This document shows, in pieces, positions 1 through 4,979 of a stretch of 5,360 nucleotides of DNA (position 1 is the stretch's first letter; each line of letters starts with the position of its first letter). A program made the position numbers and the translations under genes. Source of the stretch: Labilithrix luteola (GTDB lineage Bacteria; Myxococcota_A; Polyangia; Polyangiales; Polyangiaceae); the NCBI GenBank assembly GCA_026225435.1, contig JAMFST010001344.1, forward strand, positions 1-5,360. The letters run 5' to 3'. The notes under the pieces were generated by a model that ran no database searches, was not told where the DNA came from, and saw nothing but the letters and a program-made list of their open reading frames with translations.

Positions 1-304
1 CCGGCTCGGCCTCGGCGACGAACTCGAGGCGCTCGCCCCAGCGCATGCGGGCGCGGCCACGGAGAACGAAGATCACGCTCTCGAGCGCGCCGTGGTGATG
101 CACCCCGGTCTTGGCCGCCGGCTCGATGCGCACCGTGCCGGCCCAGATCTTCTGCGCGCCGACACGGGCGTGGTTGATCGCCGCTGCCCGCAGCATGCCC
201 GGCGTCTGCGGCGTGTTGGTGTCGAGCTGGTCCCCCTTGATGACCCGCACGCCGTCGTGCTTCCAGCGCTGCGGGTCCCCCTCGGTCCGCTCGATCTCCG
301 TCAT
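1..304 (-). CDS. Cupin-domain protein, N-terminal part (runs off left edge)
   Basis: The first 101 residues of a small beta-barrel cupin protein are present; the C-terminus lies beyond the window. The metal-binding cupin motif 1 is clear: G67, H69, H71 and E75, followed by the conserved glycine turn at G83 (segment GVHHHGALESVIFVLRG). This gives the usual two His plus Glu ligand set; the last His, in cupin motif 2, would be in the missing part. An N-terminal segment with NHARVGAQKIWAGTV leads into the barrel. Such single-domain cupins often sit in aromatic or other catabolic clusters, but the substrate cannot be told from the sequence, and it could be a sensor, isomerase or dioxygenase-like protein. 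The ATG at 304 lies 8 bases after the stop of the upstream peptidase gene, so the two may be co-transcribed; only a weak GAAG is seen next to the start. Confidence 0.85.
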   Translation of the reverse strand, partial: MTEIERTEGDPQRWKHDGVRVIKGDQLDTNTPQTPGMLRAAAINHARVGAQKIWAGTVRIEPAAKTGVHHHGALESVIFVLRGRARMRWGERLEFVAEAEP

Positions 305-311
305 GCTTCGA

Positions 312-1733
312 TCAGTAGCCCGGCGGCAGGACGACGTCCCACATCTCGGGCGCCACCGGGTAGCAGTCCTCGTCGCCGTTCTTGTCGGCGCCGTCGACGT
401 CGTCGCACCAGTAGGTCGGCTGCATCAGGTAGCCCATGTACACGTCGTCGTACCCCTGCTGCGGCGCGTCCTTGTAGAAGTCGCCCCAGGAGTTCTTCAC
501 GCGGATGAAGTCGACCGTCGCCTGGTCCGAGAGCGACGCGGCCAGCTCCTCGGGCGTGGCGACCGTGCCCGCCTTGAGCGTGCCGAAGCCGGGCACGTTG
601 CTGATCTGGTAGTCGCTGAGGAGCACCTCGTGGCCGCCGGAGACGGACATCGGCATGACCGTCTGCCCCTTCACGAAGGAGCCGTACTTGTTGATGTTGT
701 CGTCGTTGACCATCCAGGCCATCGGCAGCGGGGCGCCGTCGTTCATCGCGCGCTGGATGCGCTGGAGCATGGGGCGCCAGGTCGACTCGCTGATCGTCGG
801 GATGGGCGGGAGCGCGCCGCCGTCGTCGTTGCCGTTCACCAGCGGGAGGCCGGCGTCGGCGCTCGTGGTGCCACCGTCGGTGGTGGCGCTGGCGCTCTTG
901 CGCGGGTGCAACGCGCCGCGGTGCCCGGGGCGGGCGGCATCCTCGACCATCATGTTGATGTAGCCGGGGACGCTCGGCGGGTAGATCGCCGTCCAGGCGA
1001 GCGGGCTGCCGGTGCGATCGTCCGGGGTGGCCGTCGCGCCGGTGGCCGCCGTGCCGATGACCTGGTCGAGGGTGGTGGTGACCGCGGCCTTGCCGTACAC
1101 CGGCGTGGTCACCTGGAAGCTCTGCGCCGACACGATGCCGCCCGAGGCGACGGCGCCGGTGAGGAAGGTGCTCGTGCCGTCGGCGCCGAAGATGTCGGTG
1201 AGGAGCGCGCTCTGGTCCTTGCCGAGCTTGAAGGCCGAGTCGAGCGCGGCACGCACCATGGCGCCGTCGCGACCGCCGGCCGCGTTGAGCGGGAGGCTGC
1301 CGGCGGTGATCGCCTTGTTGAGCGCGTCGATGGCCGCTTCCTGCGTCGCCACGTCGTCGATGGCGAAGGCGCCCGCCGGGAGGAGGCCGTAGCTCTTGAT
1401 GATGTCCCCGGCCAGGCCCCAGTAGCCGCCGTACTCCGCGTCGGTCGAGCCGCCGGTGAGCTGCTCGTAGAGGTCCCAGTAGAACCAGTAGGCCGGTGAG
1501 TAGTGCACCGAGTTCCCCTCGGCCACGGAGTGGAGGCTCTCGACCCAGCCGGCGGTGGCGTACAGCCAGCAGTTGCCGGTCTGCCCCTGGTCGGTCACCG
1601 GGGTCTCGGTCACGTTCGTCACGGCGGCGTTCGAGGCGGCGGTGCTGTCGCTGGAGGAGGAGCAGGCGACGAGGCCGGAGACGCCGAGGACCGCGGCGGT
1701 GAGCGAAGACAAGACCACACTGTGGGTGCGCAT
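312..1733 (-). CDS. Lipoprotein cysteine peptidase, C1-like (bleomycin hydrolase/PepC-type, papain superfamily)
   Basis: A 473-aa papain-fold cysteine peptidase predicted to be exported and lipid-anchored. Residues 1-24 form a lipoprotein signal peptide: MRTH n-region, hydrophobic core, and lipobox LVAC with acylated Cys24, followed by a Ser-rich tether. The catalytic set is visible: oxyanion Gln49, nucleophile Cys55 in GNCWLYAT, His368 in GGHEV and Asn414 in KNSWG. The segments HYSPAYWFYWDLYEQ (78-92) and GGYWGLAGDIIKSYGLLP (102-119) resemble the C1B family (bleomycin hydrolase, PepC) more than classical papains. Known C1B enzymes are cytoplasmic hexameric aminopeptidases of about 450 aa, so the lipoprotein signal is unusual. 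A Gly/Asp/Ser-rich, probably disordered insert lies at about 280-310, and an acidic loop flanked by two Cys at 443-457. Start choice is uncertain: ATG 1733 gives the cleanest signal peptide, with GGAGG (1752-1748) 14 bases away; ATG 1745 is only 2 bases from it, and an in-frame TTG at 1769 is least likely. The substrate is unknown. Confidence 0.88.
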   Translation of the reverse strand: MRTHSVVLSSLTAAVLGVSGLVACSSSSDSTAASNAAVTNVTETPVTDQGQTGNCWLYATAGWVESLHSVAEGNSVHYSPAYWFYWDLYEQLTGGSTDAEYGGYWGLAGDIIKSYGLLPAGAFAIDDVATQEAAIDALNKAITAGSLPLNAAGGRDGAMVRAALDSAFKLGKDQSALLTDIFGADGTSTFLTGAVASGGIVSAQSFQVTTPVYGKAAVTTTLDQVIGTAATGATATPDDRTGSPLAWTAIYPPSVPGYINMMVEDAARPGHRGALHPRKSASATTDGGTTSADAGLPLVNGNDDGGALPPIPTISESTWRPMLQRIQRAMNDGAPLPMAWMVNDDNINKYGSFVKGQTVMPMSVSGGHEVLLSDYQISNVPGFGTLKAGTVATPEELAASLSDQATVDFIRVKNSWGDFYKDAPQQGYDDVYMGYLMQPTYWCDDVDGADKNGDEDCYPVAPEMWDVVLPPGY

Positions 1734-1747
1734 ACGTAAGTTCATGA

Positions 1748-1752
1748 CCTCC
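1748..1752 (-). promoter_or_regulatory. Shine-Dalgarno-like GGAGG before the lipoprotein peptidase
   Basis: A perfect GGAGG reads on the minus strand. It is 2 bases from the ATG at 1745 (too close) and 14 bases from the ATG at 1733 (rather far), so it does not settle the start. A TTGACG hexamer at 1769-1764 lies just upstream and resembles a sigma-70 -35 box. The hexamer 17 bases downstream (CATGAA) is a poor -10, so I do not call a promoter. Confidence 0.4.
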
Positions 1753-1784
1753 ACGAGCGCGACCGTCAAAGTCTTTCGCTGGCG

Positions 1785-2169
1785 CTACAACTTTCCACCG
1801 GGCAACGAAACGACGTAGTCGCCGAGGTCCGGGTGCTCGGTCATGTGCCAGTAGTCGACCAGCCGCCAGGGGGAGTTGGTCACCACGCGTCCCCGGGTGC
1901 GTCCAGATCATGGTCGCGTGTGCGGCGTCGACGCGGGCGGTGTACGCCTCGGCGATCTCGGGGCGGACCTCGACGGAGCGGATCCGCTCGCTGATCATGG
2001 CGCGGACCAGGTCGAGGATGTAGCGAACGTCGACCTCGGCGTGGAACACCAGGCTGCCGCCGTGACCGAGGCTGGTGTTCGGCCCGTACAGGGTGAAGAA
2101 GTTGGGAAAGTCGGGGATGGCCATGCCGAGGTAGGCGCTGGCGTCGTCGTCCCCCCAGAGGGTCGGCAA
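1785..2169 (-). pseudogene. Remnant of a Baeyer-Villiger-type flavin monooxygenase (C-terminal end only)
   Basis: This stretch encodes the C-terminal end of a class B flavoprotein monooxygenase resembling 4-hydroxyacetophenone/cyclohexanone monooxygenases, which insert oxygen into ketones using FAD and NADPH. Frame one (2169-1891, 93 codons) carries family-typical LWGDDDASAYLGMAIPDFPN, the LYGPNTSLGHGGS segment and an ending IWTHPG. The reading then moves to a second frame (1892-1785, 35 codons) that gives GRVVTNSPWRLVDYWHMTEH, the normal family ending, before TAG at 1785-1787. Intact relatives carry about ten extra residues (roughly MDTWYRNAR) between HPG and GRVV, so the shift looks like a small internal deletion. 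The N-terminal FAD and NADPH Rossmann domains, about three quarters of a 500-640-aa enzyme, are absent; homology starts 42 bases after the sigma factor stop. It cannot make a working enzyme. The 5' junction near 2170-2211 is approximate. Confidence 0.85.
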
Positions 2170-2211
2170 ATTAGCGCTCGCAAGCGCATTCGGGTGACGC
2201 GCCGCGGTACC

Positions 2212-3138
2212 TCAGATCAGATGGACCAGCTTGCGCGTGGCCAGCACGCTGAAGAGGGTCGAGGCGCGTCCGGCCGGGTCGAGGAGCACGCCGATCACCA
2301 GGCGCGGCGCGTAGCCGGGCTCGACATGATCGTAGGTCACCTCGAAGGCGGGCAGGCCGTTCAAGGTGCGCAGCTGCAGATGCGTGGGCGGACCCACCTT
2401 GCGCAGGAGCCCGGCGAAGAAGCGGACGACGTGGTCGGGGCCGATCACCACCTTGCGCGCCGCGTGGAAGACGCCACCGCCGTCGTTCACCAGGCGCACG
2501 CCGTCGGCGAGGAGGGCCAGCGCGGCGTCGGTGTCGCCGCAGGTGAGGTGGGTGAAGAGCTGCTCGAGGAGCCCCCGCGCGCGCGCCCGCATGGCCGCGT
2601 CGGGGCGCACGCGCTCGCGATCGTAGGCCGCGAGCTTCACGCGCGCCCGCCGGTGCAGGGTGCGGACGTTCTCCTCCGACTCGCCGGTGGCGTCGGCGGT
2701 CTCGGCGGCGGAGAGGTCGAGCACGTCGCGCAGGACGACGACCGCGCGCTGCGCCGGGGTCAACGCTTCGAGCGCGAGGAGGAAGGCGAACGTCGCGCTC
2801 TCCACCCGCTCGTAGCGAGCTTGCGGCGAGAGCACCTCGGGCTCGACTCCGGTGGCGGACTCCAGATCGACGGGCGAGGGGAGCCAGGGGCCGTCGTAGC
2901 GCACGGTGCGGCGGCGACGGAGGCGGTCGATCGACAGGCGGGTGGCCACGCGGAAAATCCACGGTTCGAGCGGCGCCTCCGCCGAGACGTGCGGACGGAC
3001 CTCGAGCGCGCGCGAGAACGCCTCCTGCAGCACCTCGTCGGCGTCGGCGGCGCAGCCGGTGATGCGGTAGCAGGCGCCCCAGATGCGCGCGCGGTCGACG
3101 CGGGCCAGGTGCTCGGGGAGGAGCGACGGTTCGCTCAT
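2212..3138 (-). CDS. ECF sigma factor with fused SnoaL-like domain (ECF41-type)
   Basis: A 308-aa alternative sigma factor that would direct RNA polymerase to a small set of promoters. Region 2 lies at about 9-76 (DADEVLQEAFSRALE, then EPWIFRVATRLSIDRLRRRR, the -10 recognition face). Region 4 is at about 111-172 (ALTPAQRAVVVLRDVLDLSA, a helix-turn-helix with EENVRTLHRRARVKL for the -35 element). The linker carries WLPSP at 85-89, close to the WLPEP hallmark of group ECF41. Residues about 186-300 form a SnoaL/NTF2-like domain that in ECF41 replaces a separate anti-sigma factor as an in-cis regulator. Its hallmark motifs are altered: DGGGV at 219-223 (usual DGGGK) and ATRKL at 300-304 where NPDKL is usual. 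The start is fixed by the 4-base ATGA overlap with the oxidoreductase stop; no Shine-Dalgarno is seen, in keeping with translational coupling. ECF41 genes typically neighbour oxidoreductases, epimerases or carboxymuconolactone decarboxylases, which matches here. Related SnoaL-bearing groups (SigJ-like, ECF56) are the alternative. Confidence 0.92.
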   Translation of the reverse strand: MSEPSLLPEHLARVDRARIWGACYRITGCAADADEVLQEAFSRALEVRPHVSAEAPLEPWIFRVATRLSIDRLRRRRTVRYDGPWLPSPVDLESATGVEPEVLSPQARYERVESATFAFLLALEALTPAQRAVVVLRDVLDLSAAETADATGESEENVRTLHRRARVKLAAYDRERVRPDAAMRARARGLLEQLFTHLTCGDTDAALALLADGVRLVNDGGGVFHAARKVVIGPDHVVRFFAGLLRKVGPPTHLQLRTLNGLPAFEVTYDHVEPGYAPRLVIGVLLDPAGRASTLFSVLATRKLVHLI

Positions 3139-4364
3139 GCCGCGACGGAGGCGCGGAGACCGCCGGCGGCGCGCTGCGCGCTGTCGGCCACCGCATCGAG
3201 CAGCTGGTGGCGCGGGCTCACCCAGTCGCCCACGAAGGAGACGCCGGCGAGCTGCGGGACTGGCGGCGTGCTCGAGGGCATGGCGCTGGCCGCGTCGATC
3301 TCCGGCAGATACCGCGCGGAGAGGACGTCGTCCCGCCACCCCGGCGCCGCTCGATCGAGCCAGGTCTCGAGCGCGCCGCGCTGTGCGTGACCGCTCTCGC
3401 CCGGCGCGAGGTAGCGCATGGCGTGCACGCGGAACGGGGCGACGGAGAGTCGGGGCGAGTGCACCGAGAGATAGTGCGGCTCGTCCAGGCCGAAGACCAG
3501 CCGCTTGCCCGGCGCGCGCGAGAGCACCAGATCGAGACACGCCGCGCGCACCGGCGGACCGGCGAGCGACGGGTCGACGCCACTCAACTGCAGCGCGGCC
3601 TGCGCCGGGAGCGCGACGATCACCCGCTCGGCGACGAGCCGCTCACCGGAGGCGAGGGTCACCACCCCGCCGTCCTCGACGCGTGTGCAGGTCGCGCCGG
3701 TCACCTTCGTCACCCCTGCCGCCGTCGCACGCGCTTCGAGCTGGTCGACGAGCGCTTGCCAGCCGCCGTCGAGGTAGGCCACCCCCTTGGCGCGCAGCCC
3801 GAGGAGCGCTTGCAGCTGGGTGAGCGCCGCCGCCGCCGGGAGCTGGTCGGGCGCGTTCGCGTAGGTGCCCAGGCGGATCATCGACTCGAGGAAGCGCCGC
3901 GCGCGTCCGGATATCGCGAGGTCGTCGAGCCACTCCTGGGTCGTCCGTTCGGCGAGCGTCGCGCGCCGGGTCGCATCGAGGCGCGCGAAGAAGACGAGGA
4001 GGCCACGGCGCTCGCTCCAGGAGAACCGGCGGGAGACGAGGAGCGCCACCACCGACGCAGGCGCCGCGAAGACGTCCGCGCCGTCGGCCAGCCACACCTT
4101 GCTCGTGGTCGGCGAGAAGCCGGTCCAGCTCACTCCGAGCTCGGCGAGGAGCCGCTCGGCCGGGCCGCCGCGGTAGAGCGCCCGCGGTCCGAGGTTCATC
4201 GCCGCGCTGCTGGTGCCGCCGACCGGCAAGCTGAGCGCGCGCCCGCCTGGCCGCGACGCCCGTTCGAGCAGCTTCACCCGTCGCCCATCACGCGCCAGCA
4301 GCGTCGCCGCCGCCAGGCCACCCAGCCCACCGCCCACCACCAGCACGTCGCTTCGGTCGTTCAT
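3135..4364 (-). CDS. FAD-dependent oxidoreductase (amine oxidase/phytoene desaturase-like)
   Basis: A 409-aa flavoprotein. The N-terminal Rossmann dinucleotide fold is explicit: VLVVGGGLGGLAAATLL (7-23), with acidic E34 at the end of the second strand for the FAD ribose, followed by RPGGRA (38-43), the signature of the amine oxidase/phytoene desaturase superfamily. YLDGGWQALVDQL (197-209) is the conserved mid-protein FAD segment, and GVSFVGDWVSPRHQLLDAVA (374-393) is the C-terminal FAD-binding motif. Length is typical of short members. There are no membrane spans or signal peptide, so it is probably cytosolic or peripherally associated. It likely oxidises or desaturates a small organic or isoprenoid substrate, but the substrate is unknown. 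The start ATG at 4364 begins MNDRSDVLVVGGG; an in-frame GTG at 4376 would add four residues without a ribosome site. The stop overlaps the sigma factor start by ATGA, so the two form one transcription unit, and the oxidoreductase may be a target or sensor partner of that sigma. Confidence 0.92.
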   Translation of the reverse strand: MNDRSDVLVVGGGLGGLAAATLLARDGRRVKLLERASRPGGRALSLPVGGTSSAAMNLGPRALYRGGPAERLLAELGVSWTGFSPTTSKVWLADGADVFAAPASVVALLVSRRFSWSERRGLLVFFARLDATRRATLAERTTQEWLDDLAISGRARRFLESMIRLGTYANAPDQLPAAAALTQLQALLGLRAKGVAYLDGGWQALVDQLEARATAAGVTKVTGATCTRVEDGGVVTLASGERLVAERVIVALPAQAALQLSGVDPSLAGPPVRAACLDLVLSRAPGKRLVFGLDEPHYLSVHSPRLSVAPFRVHAMRYLAPGESGHAQRGALETWLDRAAPGWRDDVLSARYLPEIDAASAMPSSTPPVPQLAGVSFVGDWVSPRHQLLDAVADSAQRAAGGLRASVAA

Positions 4365-4373
4365 GAACGACCA

Positions 4374-4400
4374 CACGCGCGAGGGGGGCGTTTCGTGACG
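4374..4400 (-). promoter_or_regulatory. Possible ECF41-type promoter before the oxidoreductase/sigma operon
   Basis: The minus strand reads CGTCACG (4400-4394), exactly 16 bases, then CGTG (4377-4374). The ECF41 consensus as I recall it is TGTCACA in the -35 and CGTC in the -10 region, so the match is 5 of 7 (core GTCAC intact) and 3 of 4. A transcript starting about 7 bases further on would begin at or next to the ATG at 4364. No Shine-Dalgarno sequence precedes that ATG, which agrees with a leaderless message. This would make the operon self-activating, as reported for ECF41 systems. Short motifs in GC-rich DNA occur by chance, so this is tentative. Confidence 0.4.
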
Positions 4401-4412
4401 GTTCGAGCGAAG

Positions 4413-4580
4413 CTACTGCTGGATCTTCCCCAGCTTCGGCTGCGAGGTCGACGATGACGACGCGCCGTTGCCGATCGGCGCCCCCACCGGCTTGGGCGGC
4501 TCGGCCCGCTGCCACATCACGTAGGCGATGGTGACGAAGGCGATCGACGCGATGATCGCCAGGACCCGGTTGCGAGGCAT
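4413..4580 (-). CDS. Small single-pass membrane protein, 55 aa, unknown function
   Basis: A short open frame of 55 codons, ATG at 4580 and TAG at 4413-4415. The product begins with a basic MPRNR, then a clear hydrophobic helix from about residue 6 to 23 (VLAIIASIAFVTIAYVMW). A Pro-rich stretch (EPPKPVGAPIG) and a Ser/Gln-rich polar tail ending GKIQQ follow. The layout suggests an inner-membrane anchor with the tail outside, given the positive N-terminus. No domain is recognised. It starts 28 bases after the stop of the upstream zinc-ribbon gene and ends 48 bases before the oxidoreductase start. No good ribosome-binding site is seen, which lowers confidence, but the composition (one tidy transmembrane span, flanking charges) is unlike a random GC-rich shadow frame. 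Confidence 0.65.
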   Translation of the reverse strand: MPRNRVLAIIASIAFVTIAYVMWQRAEPPKPVGAPIGNGASSSSTSQPKLGKIQQ

Positions 4581-4608
4581 GGGGGAGACGGTACCGCGTC
4601 CTGCGCGT

Positions 4609-4932
4609 TCAGAGCGACTCGGCGCATTCGAGACAGACCGGCTCGCGACGCTCCGGCTTGTAGACGGGCTCCCCCGCGCGCCAGGGGCGGCGGCAGGACC
4701 AGCACTGCCCCGCCTCGGTGGCGCGCACCTCGTGGCCGACCGGACCGGACGGTGGCGGCGGCTCGGGCGACCAGCGGACCTCTTCCTGCGCCACGTGATG
4801 CGCCTCGGCGCCGCCGGTCACCCGGTAGCCGTTGTCGCGGATGACCTTCGCCGCCATCCACGCTGCGGTGCGCCCCTCCTCGTTCTCCTGGGCCGCGAGG
4901 GCGAGAAGCTTGTGGACCTTCGCGAGGCTCAT
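4609..4932 (-). CDS. DUF2786-like protein with C-terminal zinc-ribbon knuckle
   Basis: A 107-aa soluble protein. Residues about 4-35 (KVHKLLALAAQENEEGRTAA and the following helix) resemble the N-terminal helix pair of DUF2786, a domain of unknown function often seen in small bacterial and phage proteins. A Pro-rich linker follows at about 56-65. The C-terminus has two CxxC pairs, Cys77/Cys80 (CWSC) and Cys100/Cys103 (CLEC), 19 residues apart, with basic residues between them (RRPWRAGEPVYKPERR): a probable zinc-ribbon fold. Such a layout can bind nucleic acid or protein, but no role can be assigned. The start ATG at 4932 has only a weak GGA upstream. The neighbour upstream ends 47 bases away, so co-transcription with the dioxygenase is possible. 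Confidence 0.8.
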   Translation of the reverse strand: MSLAKVHKLLALAAQENEEGRTAAWMAAKVIRDNGYRVTGGAEAHHVAQEEVRWSPEPPPPSGPVGHEVRATEAGQCWSCRRPWRAGEPVYKPERREPVCLECAESL

Positions 4933-4979
4933 TGACGCGTCCAGCCCTAGAGCAGACGCGGCCCCGGGCTCAGGCTGGC

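Noticed and set aside
111..1499. Long plus-strand open frame antisense to the peptidase
   Set aside because: The protein is Arg/Val/Gly/His-rich low-complexity sequence with no motif, as expected for the antisense of a GC-rich gene; the minus-strand frame has a full catalytic set.
1764..1769. TTGACG as a sigma-70 -35 box for the lipoprotein peptidase
   Set aside because: The hexamer 17 bases downstream (CATGAA) matches only half of the -10 consensus and would overlap one of the possible start codons.
301..2169. 622-codon minus-strand frame starting in the monooxygenase remnant and running through the peptidase region
   Set aside because: Only the first 93 codons match a known family; after the frameshift near 1891 the frame is Arg-rich nonsense overlapping the peptidase gene in another phase.
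2579..2650. Repeated GCGCGCCCGC strings
   Set aside because: They encode Arg/Ala codons within the sigma gene and are expected from its base composition; no array or spacing regularity.
1876..3390. 504-codon plus-strand open frame
   Set aside because: It spans the antisense of the pseudogene, the sigma gene and part of the oxidoreductase gene, and has skewed composition without domains: a GC-rich shadow.
3207..4457. 416-codon plus-strand open frame
   Set aside because: It is antisense to the flavoprotein gene, whose Rossmann motif and C-terminal FAD motif prove the minus-strand reading.
4941..4978. Inverted repeat CCAGCC ... GGCTGG between the dioxygenase and the zinc-ribbon gene, considered as a terminator
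   Set aside because: Six-base arms with a 26-base loop, competing alternative pairings and no T tract on the minus strand; too weak to call a terminator.
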